From Agapetus fuscipes (Eukaryota > Arthropoda > Insecta > Trichoptera > Glossosomatidae): 64,000 bases of DNA. The notes beneath the pieces were generated by a model. That model was not told the DNA's origin. It was given only the letters and a program-made list of their open reading frames with translations, and made no database searches. Position 1 is the first letter of the stretch. Every line of letters begins with the position of its first letter. The position numbers were made by a program, and so were the translations under genes. The stretch covers positions 10,588,493 through 10,652,492 of the forward strand of contig OX637362.1 of assembly GCA_951799405.1 (NCBI GenBank), written 5' to 3'. Positions 1 through 11,164 of the stretch are shown piece by piece.

Positions 1-59
1 CGCAACTGTCTTCTTCTTCTAATTTTTGTGCAACTTCTATGGAAAATCGGCGATCATCA

Positions 60-360
60 TGGCTATTTTGACTTTGGATGCTGCGAACTTCTGCCGAACC
101 ACTGTCGCAGGTTTTTCAGCCACGATATCCTTCGGCGTCACTGAGATCTTCTCCTCTCAATCTTACGTGCACCCTGGACTGGATCTCCATCCGGTCGATT
201 AAGGACGCCAACCACAAATTTCTTGTGTTTAGCACGAAATATCAAGAAGCGCATCCCGATGCAGTTGCATTGAGTCAGTCCTTGGTAGTGCACATTTGTT
301 GGAGGACTTCTTTATTGGTGACTCGATCACGCGAAGAAATCCGAAGCATTTTTCGGTAGA
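60..360 (-). pseudogene. LINE reverse-transcriptase C-terminal remnant
   Basis: Read on the minus strand, this stretch gives pieces typical of the C-terminal end of a LINE ORF2: RKMLRISSRDRVTNKEVLQQM near 350-295, then RRISWLKNLRQWFG near 145-100, then FAASKVKIAMMIAD near 95-55. The pieces lie in different frames with stops between them, so the copy is dead and frameshifted. In intact LINEs of this kind the same blocks follow the reverse transcriptase domain. The clade assignment is by motif memory only. Confidence 0.6.
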
Positions 361-379
361 GACATCTCGAACGCTTCAA

Positions 380-448
380 TACGTCTCTCCAGTGCCAAGG
401 GCCAAATATGTCTCTCCTGTGCCAAGTGCCAAATATGTTTCACTGGCC
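380..448. repeat. Short tandem repeat, 27-bp unit
   Basis: Two adjacent 27-bp units (380-406 and 407-433) differ at a few bases, both built around GTCTCTCC(A/T)GTGCCAAG. A third, partial unit follows to about 448. No coding content is visible. From 449 to 892 I see only AT-rich intronic sequence with no further feature. Confidence 0.6.
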
Positions 449-892
449 ACATTTGACCTCATTTTGGACATTGCGGTAATAAATTGCTCTATATATGTAG
501 CTTATTTGCGCTTAGGGCGATGTAAATTCTACAAAAAATATCTTACAATAAAATAACCAAACAAAAATAAAATATCGCAGTATTTTCATGTTCTCCTTTT
601 GGTTCAAAAAATAAATGATCGAAGTCATACCTCGGTCCAGGTCGGACAAACAATGCGATTTATTGTTTACATTTTTCACTAATGGAGCATCCGCACCAAC
701 TTTTGATGAGTCACGAAAGGTTTGCTAGCTAACGTACCTACAATTCTCGATCACGAGCAACAATAATTTTTCACACAATTTAGTTAATGTTATTATTATT
801 ATATGATTTTTCGTCTTAGAACATACACATCTCTGATGACATCATATGCGACTTCTACTCAACATTTTAATGGAGCTACGTTTCTGTTCCAG

Positions 893-1078
893 GTGGCCTG
901 GATAAAGTCTGACACCAAGAATATCCTGGCCATCCACACGCACATGGTGACCTTGAACCCTCGCATCTCAGTGACCCACAACGGCCATGACACGTGGAAG
1001 CTGAAAATATCCAACGTGCAGGCCAATGACTCTGGATCCTACATGTGCCAGATCAACACCAATCCCATGAGGAGTCAG
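893..1078 (+). CDS. DIP/lachesin-family Ig adhesion protein, exon in Ig domain 1
   Basis: This internal coding exon has 62 codons, phase 0 at both ends. The acceptor is TTCTGTTCCAG ending at 892; the donor after 1078 is CAG|GTCAGT. The peptide starts VAWIKSDTKNILAIHTHMV and ends with the Ig signature DSGSYMCQINTNPMRSQ, whose Cys closes the domain 1 disulfide. DIP/lachesin proteins are GPI-anchored or secreted surface proteins of neurons that bind Dpr partners during synaptic matching. In known family members the domain runs straight on into a (M/V)G(Y/F)L-VV-PPDI linker, which is exactly how the exon at 35700 begins. The first half of domain 1 and the signal peptide must lie upstream of the window. 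The codons after 1078 in the open frame are intron read-through. I cannot say which DIP paralogue this is. Confidence 0.9.
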
Positions 1079-1175
1079 GTCAGTACATCATCAACATCTT
1101 TATCACCATCTTCTTCTTGTGCCTCTTCAGTGAAGATCATCAAAGCGATTTGCCCCTTCGATAATAAATAACAAA

Positions 1176-1272
1176 TGAATGAGATATCCAGATTCCTAAT
1201 AGATGGAGAGCTTGTATGAAAAAGGTTATGACTCTGGATGAAATGAAAGAAGTATGCAAGGACCGCAAAAAT
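1176..1272 (+). pseudogene. RTE-1 LINE fragment, end of ORF2
   Basis: The plus strand encodes CMKKVMTLDEMKEVCKDRK, the same C-terminal peptide that ends the long RTE-1 copy on the minus strand near 41918. Only about 95 bp survive. Confidence 0.7.
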
Positions 1273-2640
1273 ACTTTTTTTCTTTCGCGAACTAAATTTT
1301 ACCTCTTTTTTCTACACAATATTATGTTTTTTTTTATAGATCGTAATTTAGTTGTTCTACTTTTACAAAATCATATTAATTGTATACCCACGCACAGGCT
1401 ATGCCTATGTCTTTTTCTCTGTTAAGTTTAAAAAATTTACATTAAATAAAAAGTGTATTTAAAGAGAAATGTTATTAAAAAAAAAAGTAAAAACAAACAA
1501 TAATTCAAGGCCACGAAAAACAGCAGCTTAAATAAATCAATCATCATAAAAATCAAAAATTTATTACAACCTCATTAGTTGAGTCAACTTTTTACAACAT
1601 TCCGGCTTTTATTTTTTAATTTATTTAATCGGTATTCATTGACCTCCTCGGGTGTCCCCTTTTCCCGAACGCGACGGGTCCCCTAAGGACTTAATTAAGG
1701 CGAAGGAGGGGACAATCTTGGGGGCCGAGGAAGAAATGTAGGGAGAAAAGGGGGGACAAGAGGGGGCGACGTCTTTAATATGCACACAATTGGACCGTAT
1801 TTTTAATTACACTTTTTTTTTTATTCGCGTCTTAATTTTCATTTTATTGTCGTCCCCTCACGAGTCCCCCTTTTTCACTTTTGCTTTTTCCTCTTTGTCG
1901 ACCTCTAACAAATCCTTCGTTCGCTTTAAAGAAATAAATTATTATTCTTTTGAGGGCGTTTTGAATTTTAATCGCAAAGGGTTTGAGAACTTATCCGAGT
2001 TGTTTTGCATACTTAGGAGGGCTTGAATTTTTTGACGCTCCTTTGCAGTTGAATAAAGTATTTTTAAATTTCGAATGTATTTACTTTGTGAAAATTGCAT
2101 TTCAATATATATATTTTTTTTATTGTGTATAATTAATATTTACAAACAAGAAATTTAATAACAATTTAAATTCATATCGGCGGCTTAAAGGAAATAATAA
2201 GCGACGTTTTGTCGAAAATGAGATATGAATGCTGTCCTACTTAAAATATTCCGTTCTTTCTAATGCGCTCACTCACATGGCTCTACGATGACTTTTTTGT
2301 CGTTTATGCCTAAGAAAACAACTGCGTTTTCGATGTATGGTTTTTGTGTAACCAATGAAATTTTCGACCTTTTCTGTCTTGAAAAAACCTTGTAAAACAA
2401 TGTGAAATTACATTAATAAATATCCCAATAAATGCCTTTATTTTTTTAATTATAGAGCTGTTTTAATTATTACGATACGATATGATAAAAAGTAAAAAAG
2501 TTGTGTCCATTTTTCTGCAATCTCAAACTTTAAAATGCTCTCCTGAATAAAAATTTTTTGTCGCTTATGCCCTATATCCTTTTAACCGTCGATATTTAAT
2601 GAATTTTCACGTATAAACTTGGTCTTACATATGTTGCACG
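1273..2640. other. AT-rich non-coding stretch with a GC-rich polypurine/polypyrimidine patch
   Basis: Most of this interval is AT-rich without recognisable coding sequence. A sharp exception is about 1640-1765, where a C-rich run (TCCCCTTTTCCCG) is followed within 100 bp by G-rich runs (GGAGAAAAGGGGGGACAAG), giving an imperfect inverted arrangement. Origin unknown. Confidence 0.4.
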
Positions 2641-2645
2641 TGCTC

Positions 2646-3060
2646 TACAAAAAATTACAAAGCCTTTGGGAAGGATCCGATTTCACTACAGCGTGTGCTG
2701 GATTCTTGCAAACACAACATACTATCACGCCAATACACTTCACAACATAACCACTACAAATACAACTGTAACAGTTATTCATCTTTCTGTAATGCCAGCC
2801 ATTTCAGTATGGGGGAATGCAAAGCGCTGGGGAAGGATCTAGAGTTCACTATAGTGTGTGCTGGATTTTTCAATGCACACTGATCACTCCCGAGTATGCA
2901 CCAGAAGATTCCCGACACTCTCACACTGACTTCAATAACTATGATTATTATATTTAAACACTACCATCACTAAAACAACTGTAAAAGTTTTTATGAAAAA
3001 TAAAAAATACTGCACCTTCATCAATGCCCGACATTCCATAGATGAAATAACTCCATAATC
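2646..3060. repeat. Degenerate tandem direct repeat, about 165-bp unit
   Basis: The block around 2665-2720 (GGGAAGGATCCGATTTCACT then GTGTGCTGGATT) recurs at 2830-2875 (GGGAAGGATCTAGAGTTCACT then GTGTGCTGGATT). The following CACTAC...ACAACTGTAA block also recurs (2747-2775 and 2958-2985). Two diverged units, no protein. Confidence 0.5.
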
Positions 3061-3356
3061 TCTACACGCTTGAATTCTTCACATCAGGAAAATAAATTTA
3101 AAATTAAATAATAAAAACGTATGTTAACACTCAAACATGGAGTTTTCTCAAAAATGTATTAAAACTAAATTTCTCTCTAGATGCACTTATTTAGTGTAAA
3201 TATTTTTTTTATTTAACTCCTTATTGGAAGCTACTTTGATTCAAAGCGAAACACAAAAAAAAATATTTCGAAAAAATTTTGGTCTTCGCTGAGTTGAAAG
3301 ATCGATTGACGTACCTACAGAAATTGGGTCTTCGACAACTAAGATCGTTAAAACTC

Positions 3357-3555
3357 TAGTCGATAGCTCAGTTGGTAGAATGCTTGCATTCCATGACGAG
3401 AGCTAGGGTTCAATTATCACGGATGGTGTCAGAAATGATATATATGCAAGGTTCACTCTGTCTTTAAAAGAAATAAGTACCATCCCCGTTGGCAGCTGGG
3501 AAAGTTGCATTTCTTCTGAAGTGTTTGTCATAAGGCCGTCCCCTTTACCTTAAAA
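3357..3555 (+). mobile_element. SINE-B copy (tRNA-derived)
   Basis: The head GTCGATAGCTCAGTTGGTAG carries a good tRNA A box, followed about 40 bp later by the B-box-like GGGTTCAATTA. The body contains GGTGTCAGAAATGAT and the 3' part GGCAGCTGGGAAAGTTGC with CATAAGGCCGTCCCC. The same series appears in at least six other places in the window. It is not a functional tRNA gene: the acceptor ends do not pair. Confidence 0.75.
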
Positions 3556-3583
3556 ATAAATAGATTCCACATTTCACACACCT

Positions 3584-3905
3584 TGGACCGGTCCGTAGTC
3601 CAGTGGCAACAATTTGGACTCGTAAATGGAAGTTTGTGGATTCAGATCGTAGCACAAAAAAATATACCATTTATATTTTCAAATATGCTCTTAGCTGGGT
3701 TGAAAAAATTCATACAGCCTTTACAAAAGACCGGTCACTAAAGGTCCATCCAGCCTCACAGCAACTGGGTCTTGCTTGAGTATTGGCACTTTGTAGCGAC
3801 AACCAAGCTCGTACATCTCTGCGGCATTACAACAAGTGTCATAGACCCCTAGAGTCTCTAGAATCTAGGGAGTCTCCCGCACAGGATTTCTTAAAAAAAA
3901 GTAAT
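3584..3905 (+). mobile_element. SINE-A copy with LINE-III-type tail
   Basis: The tRNA-like head starts GGACCGGTCCGTAGTCCAGT and has a B-box-like sequence near 3640. The conserved body includes CCGGTCACTAAAGGTCCATC and TTGGCACTTTGTAGCGAC. The 3' tail (about 3820-3895: CTGCGGCATTACAACAAGTG to CCGCACAGGATTTC) ends in poly(A). That tail matches the 3' end of the LINE fragments at 47165-47500 and 49470-49710. Confidence 0.75.
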
Positions 3906-4614
3906 ATTCGGAAAAATATCAAATAATCATCAAAAGGTTTTTGTGAGTTCTATACAGTGAATTCAAAGCCCGGAGCTTCAGGCAAAAAGCCTGTCGTTTT
4001 GTTAATTAATCCAAGCGCCGACGGGGTTATGTATTTTTCATCTGTCGATGGTGACAGTTCCTTTCATCGGCCACAATCGGCAACAATTGTTCCACGGGCC
4101 GAGGCTTTTGAAACAAAAAATAATAATTGGGCGACGCGACGGCGCGATCGGGTCAGCCATCTGCAAAGATGATGGAAGACAACGCGGTAAGAAGTTGTAC
4201 AATACGTGCAGCTCAGTTGTGTCAGTTAAACGCCACAGTTGTAAATACTTGCAGTGCAGAATTAAAGTATAAAACTGAAGCTTTGCCCTACCAGTGGCGT
4301 ACCCTTTCAAGGGACAAAGAGGCATTGCGCGCCGAGCTCAAAATATCCGCCGAGGAATTTTATACTCCTCCACAGCCGGTCCCCCACCGCCCCTTGTGTC
4401 CCCCCCCCAGACGGTTATTGTCTTGGCAATTTATGGAAAATTGTTGAAAATTCCCGGCAAAATTATTCGCGACACAGTGAAAATTTGCCGACGCAATAAC
4501 TACACAAAAAAATTCAACCGTCGCAAGCATGCTATCCCAAATTCATAGCCCGTTTCATGCTTGACCTTTTTTATTTGTTGGCCATATTAAAAACACATTG
4601 TTTTGCATTTTTTA
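3906..4614. other. Unassigned intronic sequence
   Basis: This segment has higher GC content around 3960-4420 and overlapping open frames on both strands, but none shows a recognisable domain. It could be a fragment of an unrecognised element. Confidence 0.3.
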
Positions 4615-4832
4615 ACCTTTCATAATTCTGTCTCCACTCCGCTAGGGGTGGCCAGAGCATCTATAGATTTCCCTTTTATCTATCCTTGGATAATTATTTC
4701 AATTCATTCATATCCATCACATTTTTCATGCATTACGTTCTCTTACATTCGCTTTGTATATCCCATTCTTTCACGTCTTCACCAATCTGATCCATCCATT
4801 TATGATTGTTTAATGCGTTTTCCATGATACCT
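4615..4832 (-). pseudogene. RTE-2 LINE fragment, end of ORF2
   Basis: The minus strand resembles the better copy at 5449-5815, including the GGCCACCCCTAGCGGAGTGG segment near the ORF end and the region for the MKK-lysine-rich tail. It is heavily mutated and has no open frame. Confidence 0.6.
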
Positions 4833-5102
4833 CTATAAAACGGACTCATAAGAGAGGAAGGTTATTCGTTAAAGCTAAAAGTTCATTGGTTAAAAATATA
4901 TTTAAAATAAATCGAGAAAATTTTAACACGACATTAGTTTTATTTATGTACATAATCTGCAATGTTGGTGGCTAGGTTTTTCAATTTTGTTTTTAATTTT
5001 TATTTGAATTTATGTACTTCATACAATTTTAATTTTTAATAGGTACTCCTTAACTATATATTTTCATACAAAAAAATTGTATTTATTTTATTATTAGACC
5101 TG

Positions 5103-5448
5103 TCCTTAATTCAGTGGTAACACTCCGGACTCTGAATGGAAGGTTGTGGGTTCGAATCCCAGCGGAACACTAAAAATATACCATTTATATTTTCAAATTT
5201 GCTCATCGCTGGGTTGAAAAATTCCTAAAACCTTTACCAATGACCGGTTACCAAAGGTCCATCCAGCCTTACAGCAACTGGGTCTTGCTTGAGCATTGGC
5301 GCTTTGCAGCAACGACGACCAAGCACGTAAAAATGTCGATAGCTCAATTGGTAAAATGCTTGCATTCCATGCTTACAGCAAGGGTTCAATCTAAAGGTTT
5401 ACTCAGCCTTCACAAGAAATGAGAACCAGCCCCCCCGGGAGCTGGGAC
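5103..5448 (+). mobile_element. SINE-A/SINE-B dimer, diverged
   Basis: SINE-A starts at a degenerate CCTGTCCTTAATTCAGTGG head with B box GGTTCGAATCC near 5150, then the body with CCAAAGGTCCATCCAGCC. At about 5333 it continues directly into a SINE-B head (GTCGATAGCTCAATTGGTAA) and its body, ending GAGCTGGGA at about 5447. Confidence 0.7.
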
Positions 5449-5815
5449 TGTAACTGTAACTGTAACTATGTCGCCATTCCGCTAGGGTGGCCAGAGCCTC
5501 TGCAGAGTTGCCTCCATTTTTTCCTATCCTGACATATCTCTTTCAATTCCTTCATATCCATCACCTTTTTCATGCATTTTCTTCTTTTACGCTCACTTTG
5601 TATATCCTATTCTTTCACAATCTCCACAATCTGATCACTCCATACTTTTCTCGGTCATCCCTTCCCTCTTTTTCCTTTCACACTTTCTTTGTATACATAC
5701 TTTGTCAGTCTATCATCATTCATTCTTTCCACATGCCCAAACCATCTCATCACATTCTTTTGTACTTTAACTTTCACATCCTCTTTCAAATTACATTCCA
5801 CTTAAACTGAAAGTG
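5449..5815 (-). pseudogene. RTE-2 LINE 3' fragment with hexanucleotide tail
   Basis: The minus strand reads KVKVQKNVMRWFGHVERMND, then PRKVWSDQIVEI, then KKVMDMKELKEICQDRKKW, with stops in between. This is the C-terminal region of an RTE-type LINE related to, but distinct from, RTE-1. The element ends at about 5449-5467 in tandem (AGTTAC) units read on the minus strand, which matches the short tandem-repeat 3' tails known for RTE elements. The 5' side is truncated. Confidence 0.75.
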
Positions 5816-5819
5816 GTTG

Positions 5820-6035
5820 GTGTGAGGCCGGTCCCCTTGGTAGAACGAACTTGGTAGTCACTGTACAAAGCGCCAATTCTTAAACGATTCCCATTCGCTA
5901 CAAAGCTGGATGAACCTTTGGTGACCAATGCTTTTTTACAGGCTTATAAATTTTTCAAGTCAGCGAAGAGCAAATACAAAAATATAAATATTTTTTTGTG
6001 CTCCGCTGGAAATCGAACTCATGACGGTTGGATCA
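5820..6035 (-). mobile_element. SINE-A copy, decayed
   Basis: The minus strand shows the SINE-A body (near 5868, GCGCCAATTCTTAAACG on plus) and the head region with GTGCTCCGCTGGAAATCGAAC near 6000. The 3' tail is lost. Confidence 0.6.
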
Positions 6036-6205
6036 GACGCATGCGCCTAATAGGCAGGCAATATATGTTACAACACGCATTCAAGCTTGATATTGAGATT
6101 TAAAATTCAAAATTTAAGTCCGCTCGGAGCCATCGTTAGCACTTCAATCAATTTCAAATGAGTTATTTTACAGATATGAGAGAAAATATATATTCTGAAA
6201 TGTAC
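6036..6205. repeat. Dispersed repeat shared with 36770-36965
   Basis: The series CATGCGCCTAATAGG, GGCAATATATGTT, AAGCTTGATA and ACTTCA(A/G)TCAATTTCAAA occurs in the same order and spacing at 36770-36965. Here it is interrupted by a solo LTR at 6206; the copy at 36 kb shows the uninterrupted site. Confidence 0.65.
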
Positions 6206-6705
6206 TGTTATGTAAATATTAAATATAAATATTGAAATAAGTATGGGTAGTTATAGTTATAGTTATAAGAATCCTCATAAGTATTGGTTGGTAGGATCGA
6301 TAATTGTGTATAAGTGTAGAATTCTCTAGGCTAAGTAGGTATTTGTTTAATTATAAGAATCCTGTATTGTATTGGTAGGTAGGATTGATGGTTGTAGAGA
6401 AGAATCTAAGTATTACGTGAAGCATCGAGAAATAATAATTACTATGCCTTTCTGGAACTGGCTAGCAACTATAGGTCCAGATTGTACTGCTCTAAAGAGT
6501 ATAAAGGGTGCAAGTGGCCTGCAGGGCCGGCAGTATCATACGAGGGTTACAAACACATAGAACTAACTTGATCAGTGAACAGAAACCAAGTGGAATAGTC
6601 GAGAAAGCTTTGTGAAAATAAATATGTAAAAGTGTAAAATAAACAACTGGATAAGAAGCCCTGTGTATTTTAATTTGAAAGACTTTTGAACCCTATTTCG
6701 TAACA
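6206..6705 (+). mobile_element. Solo LTR
   Basis: The 500-bp unit begins TGTTATG and ends CGTAACA, the TG...CA form of a long terminal repeat. Flanks are GTAC on the left and GTAT on the right, consistent with a 4-bp duplication carrying one change. A TATA-like AGTATAAAGGG lies near 6498 and AATAAA signals near 6617 and 6640, fixing the orientation. About 100 bp near 6260-6390 looks internally duplicated (TTATAAGAATCC twice), which accounts for the length difference from the copy at 50577-50968. No internal retroelement sequence remains. Confidence 0.75.
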
Positions 6706-6794
6706 GTATGTATTTGCCTCTACTCTATTCACGCAGTCAATATATAGACCGGTCTTATTACGATTTTGGTATGAAAAAAAAACAAATAAACTCT

Positions 6795-7010
6795 CAACCA
6801 CACATCACAAAGAGAGGCTGTCCGTGACGTCATCGTGACGTCAACGGCCTTTTGTGATCGCGATAAGCGTTTAGCCTGTGCGGAGGAGGCTGCAAGTGGC
6901 CCGCGTTAAAATATTCAAAGCCTCTCCCCTACAAAAGCCTATACAGAGCGCTCGCACCTGTTGAGCGTTGCCCTACCAAGGGTGAGATGGGGGGGCCGTC
7001 ACTGCTTGCC
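6795..7010. promoter_or_regulatory. GC-rich island with paired CRE-like palindromes
   Basis: Inside AT-rich DNA, 6826-6844 holds two TGACGTCA palindromes separated by three bases. CREB/ATF-family proteins bind this octamer. The next 150 bp are GC-rich, with no repeat family recognised and no open frame. It could be an intronic regulatory element or part of an unknown mobile element. Confidence 0.3.
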
Positions 7011-7110
7011 TGCCTTGTAAGTTAAAAATTATACGTCTTGTTCTTCATATTACTATTTTTTGGATAATTCAGGATGCCAAAATTTTAAAAATCAATGTGT
7101 TCCTTTACTA

Positions 7111-7362
7111 ATAGGTTGGTATGCGGCTGACCACCCATGCTGTAGGAAATGGTTCCATTTGCAAATGTCACCCCTGTTTCAGGGAAAGACGGCAATAGTT
7201 GCAGGGCTTATGTTCATTTGAGATTGGGTTTTTATAATGTAGGTCCACATGCGGCATGTGTTAGCGCAAAATTATACATGTCTGTTTGTGGGAATGCATT
7301 AAATTTGAATCTTAAATGATATATATCCTTGAAGCTTAGATTAGATTAGATTAGATTAGAAT
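7111..7362 (+). mobile_element. SINE-C copy
   Basis: Runs from TTCCTTTACTAATAGG through GTCACCCCTGTTTCAGGGAA and GCGGCATGTGTTAGCGC to a run of ATTAG pentanucleotides at about 7337-7360. The family equals the last ~250 bp of the RTE-1 3' UTR. Confidence 0.75.
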
Positions 7363-7468
7363 GTGTGCTAGTGTGACTTAATAAATTGTGTGAGACAAAT
7401 TCGAGAAAAATATTTTTTTCCTTCTATATGTGTTTTAAAAAAATGCAATTTGTTGTATAATATGTTCC

Positions 7469-7610
7469 TTGACTTATAGGTTGGTATATGGCTGACCACC
7501 CATGCTGTAGAAAATGGTTCACTTTGCCAATGTCACCCCAGTTTCAGGGAATCCCCAATGTGACATATCTGTCCAACTTAGATTTGATAGATGATGATGA
7601 TGATGAGTAG
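7469..7610 (+). mobile_element. SINE-C copy, internally deleted
   Basis: Starts at TTCCTTGACTTATAGG, runs normally to TTTCAGGGAA, then jumps to the 3' end (CCCCAATGTGACATATC) and finishes in GATGATGATGATGA instead of the usual ATTAG tail. From 7611 to 7829 no feature is seen. Confidence 0.65.
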
Positions 7611-7829
7611 ATGATTTCTTTAGCTGGTGCAAACGATGCCAGAAATTTGCTTGTCTTCAGTGCGTTCCGGAACTTTCCATGGTCCTCTAGCTCTCTCACA
7701 TAATGTGGCAGGTGGTTCCAGATTGGATAATATGTTATTCGGATCTGCGGTTAAATTCTAAAAATAAACTCTAAAGCATATTATGCGGAAAAAACATGAT
7801 TCTTCAACCTATTGGAAGATATGACTCTT

Positions 7830-8045
7830 CTGTTGTCTAGTTGTTATAGACCCTTAATCGGAAGGTCGTAGATTCAATTGCCAGAGAAGCATAAAAAATC
7901 ATCATTTTAAAAATATGCACTTCACAGACTTGCAGAATCACTATGCCTTATCAAACACCGGTTACCAAAGGTCTATCCAACCGCGCAGCAACTGAGTATT
8001 GCTTGTGTAATTGGCGCTTTCTATAGCGATGATCAAGTTAGAACT
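7830..8045 (+). mobile_element. SINE-A copy, decayed
   Basis: A degraded head (GGAAGGTCGTAGATTCAATT near 7860) is followed by the recognisable body CCGGTTACCAAAGGTCTATC and TTGGCGCTTTCTATAGCGAT. Confidence 0.6.
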
Positions 8046-8109
8046 AAAAAAATCATCGAAAGATTTATTTACTTCTAATTCTTAATATTTGGAGCCGATA
8101 TCTATAATT

Positions 8110-8345
8110 CCTTGACTTATAGGTTGGTATGAGGCTGACCACCCATACTGTAAAAAATGGTTCACTTTGCCAATGTCACCCCTGTGTCAGGGAAGGTCGG
8201 CAAAAGTTGTGGGGCTTATGTTCATTTGAGGTTTGGATTTTATTTGTAAGTACACATTCTGCATTTGTAAGCGCGAACTACACGTGTTGGTTTGTGGGCA
8301 TACATCTGAGAGCTTTAAATGAATATATCCTTGCAAATTAGGTTA
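8110..8345 (+). mobile_element. SINE-C copy
   Basis: Complete from TTCCTTGACTTATAGG to CCTTGCAAATTAG. The upstream flank is unrelated to RTE-1, so the copy begins exactly at the family's 5' boundary. Confidence 0.75.
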
Positions 8346-8499
8346 AAGATTATAGATATATGTATAAAGCACGCCAAGAAGGTTTGGCAACGCAGTAAGA
8401 ATTTGCATTGAATATGCAGCTTAGTTGCATTTCATTTTCACACTACTAATTATGGTTCATTGAAATCACAAGGGGGGTTTTAATCCTCTGTTTTTAAAA

Positions 8500-8700
8500 T
8501 AGATTTGTGAGGAGTAATGCAATTCACCTACCTATTTTGTTTGGCTAGAAACAGGTATAACCAATATTACTTAATAATTCACCATTCAATATATTTAATT
8601 AATTATTAATAAATAATTTCCCAGTGACATCTGTTGAAGCATGGTCTAAGTTATTGTCGATGGGATACGCGCAGGCGGGGCTCGAACTTAATAAAATAAA
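8500..8700 (-). mobile_element. SINE-D copy, partial
   Basis: Plus-strand GAGGAGTAATGCAATTCACC and, after a gap, ACATCTGTTGAAGCATGGTC match segments of the fuller copy at 39345-39545. That copy has a tRNA-like B box (GGTTCAAATCC) on its minus strand. 8701-9355 holds nothing recognised. Confidence 0.45.
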
Positions 8701-9355
8701 TAAAAAGTAAATTCGAGTGCCGACGCTCGACCATGAAAAAAAAAATAAAGTGAAATTCTCAATTATTTTTTTATAGGTTTAATTATTCAAACACATATAA
8801 TGTGTTTACTGGAGCAATATATGTTTGAATTTTAGAAAAACCACTCGGGTATATTTAGCCACCAGTCGATAGATCTTTTTTTTTTTTGGAAAAACCTCCC
8901 AAATGAAATCGACAGCTCTTTATGAATCCCTTGTAATAACTCGTATTTCTCATATAAATTATTTGATCCCAAAGGAAGAGGAACGATTTATGGTTTTCCA
9001 TACAACCTGATATAAAGAACCTTGGCTGACAAATTTGTACCGTTGCGTACCTCAACAATCGTCCACTGCTTCGGTCAAACTTTTGCTGTGGTTTCGGAAT
9101 TTTTTATTTAAAAACTCTGTGTTCTTTGAGACTGTTGTGAGAATTAAACGGAAAAGAATAAAGGCAGTTAATACAATAAAATGAAAATTAGGATGTTTTT
9201 AAGAAATTGAACGGTTTTTAATGAACTCTAGTATAAAATATATTGCAAGGACGATGAAATGAAATTTTTATTGAGGGAAGCATTTGAATAGTTTTTTTTT
9301 TAAATGGCACAAATTGCCAAAATATTCAATTTAAAACAAGGTATGCAGTTTATTT

Positions 9356-9735
9356 TACATCTAATCTAAACTAAGTTGCAAAGATATGTTACATTGGAGA
9401 TTCGCATTACATGCATTCTCACAACCAGACACGTACAAGTTTGCGCTTGCACATGCCTCATCTGAACCTACAACATAAAAACCAAATCTCAAATGGACAT
9501 ACACCCTGCAACTCTTGCCGTCCTTCCCTGAGACAGGGGTGACATTGGCAAAGTGAACCATTTTTACAGCATGGGTGGTCAGCCGCATACCAACCTATAA
9601 GTCAAGGAACATACACGACAAATTACATTTTATACATCACTAAATAATAATATCTATGGACAACAAACAGAAAACAAATTCCAATTTAATAAACCCTAGC
9701 CGCCAACATTACAGATCAACCGCCATTTCTACATA
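9356..9735 (-). mobile_element. RTE-1 LINE 3' end including SINE-C region
   Basis: The minus strand reads from the ORF2 stop region (CCGCCAACATTACAGATC on plus near 9700) through the AT-rich 3' UTR into the SINE-C segment (9356-9612). It ends AACTTAGTTTAGATTAGAT. It is a 5'-truncated insertion. Confidence 0.75.
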
Positions 9736-11075
9736 ATATGCAAAAATAAATAACTTCAATATTATTGATTTGGCGTTTTGGATACGGATACGGGCTTGCA
9801 ATCAAATCGGATATTCCTTAGTCTCTGATACTTTAAGTTGCGGATATTACATTTTTAAGAAATTGTAAGTGTACACTGTTACGTATATAATACCTTCAAA
9901 TCAAAACATGAAAAGCATGACTTTGTTTTAAGTTTATTATTTGGTTAAACAATCAGTTAAATGAGTGATTTTTGTAGCTTTTTTTATGAATGATTTTAAA
10001 ACCAAATGATAAGCTAGAAATATTTTCAATCAATTTATGATCTTATCTCTAGGTATTTTACATTTAAAATTTCTTAAAAATGTAATATATGAAACCAAAA
10101 CTATTCGATACAAGCATATCGATATCCATAATATCCGAAACTGAAATAATATTATTCCAGTATCCGTGGCCATATCCGAATCTTCATATCCATAACATCT
10201 CTACATCTTGTCCCCAAGCAAACACTCGTAGGTTTGCGCTTTCAAGTATTTCTCTCATAAAAAAGAAAACGAAAATTATGATTCATATACCTATAGTATG
10301 ATTCGCTTTTGGAATGTCTCGATAAACAAACGTTTGGCGATAGTTGAGGTATGAGAAAGCAAATCTTGGAATAGGCCGAAAATTATTATTCCTATTTATG
10401 ACGAAGTTAAGACGACCCGACGTAAAAAGGGGGAGTGGAGCTATAATTCCTGCAGTAAAAAATTCATTAGATGGAGGTTTTTTGCATTTAGCAATACCCC
10501 GGGATATGAACAAACGTTCCGGCATTCAAAGCGTGTGAAATGAACTACGAAGGGGGCAATTTATTTAATATCTGACTTATTAGATTGTAAATAAAATAAG
10601 TCATTACTGTTTTGTTGATTAAAATATTTTTTCCTAATAAAAGTGTATTGGAAGTTCTTTGTTTTTTACTGCGTCCATATCCAAAATAATATGTATTGGG
10701 GTGATTGAATAATTGAGTGCTATTTTTGTGTGAATTACACCTAAGAGTCCTTTTTGATATATGTGGTCGTAATCAAAATAGGATATTATAATAAAATCAA
10801 TAATCAGTTTCTAAAAGATGGATGGACTGTGAGGGTTTTTCCACTGTCAGATGAACGACACAATTATTAATATAACAACCACATTAAATGTTTACTTTTA
10901 TTCGTTTCACAATTATTTATAACCACAACACATTAATATTTGTTATCCTAATTTACACCAGCTTGTGGCTCTCCCGCCAAGGAAGCTTCTTCTCTCCTTC
11001 TGCCTTCTTTTGTTTTCCTTTTTTTATTCAAATTCAAATATAATGTTCCATTCCACCAAACAAACAAATTCATCT
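9736..11075. other. Unassigned AT-rich intron sequence
   Basis: Contains GATAC/ATATCC-rich segments (about 9780-9850 and 10110-10195) resembling the 48-bp tandem repeat near 40.3 kb. I see no coding sequence, and short open frames at 10283-10538 on both strands show no known motif. Confidence 0.35.
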
Positions 11076-11079
11076 CGTT

Positions 11080-11145
11080 ACAGGACTTTGGTGACCAATA
11101 TTTGGTAACGACATAAATTTTCAACACAACGAAGAGCATATTCTG
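11080..11145 (-). mobile_element. SINE-A body fragment
   Basis: Plus-strand ACTTTGGTGACCAATATTTG and AACGAAGAGCATATTC match the reverse complement of the SINE-A body. Truncated at both ends. Confidence 0.5.
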
Positions 11146-11164
11146 AGAATAAAATGATAATTTT

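Noticed and set aside
78..556. Open frames near the window start as an upstream DIP exon
   Set aside because: No Ig-like peptide or splice-site framing; the minus strand instead carries LINE C-terminal motifs.
8855..9058. 67-codon minus-strand open frame as a possible transposase piece
   Set aside because: No catalytic motif or domain pattern could be supported; only a short run in an AT-rich context.
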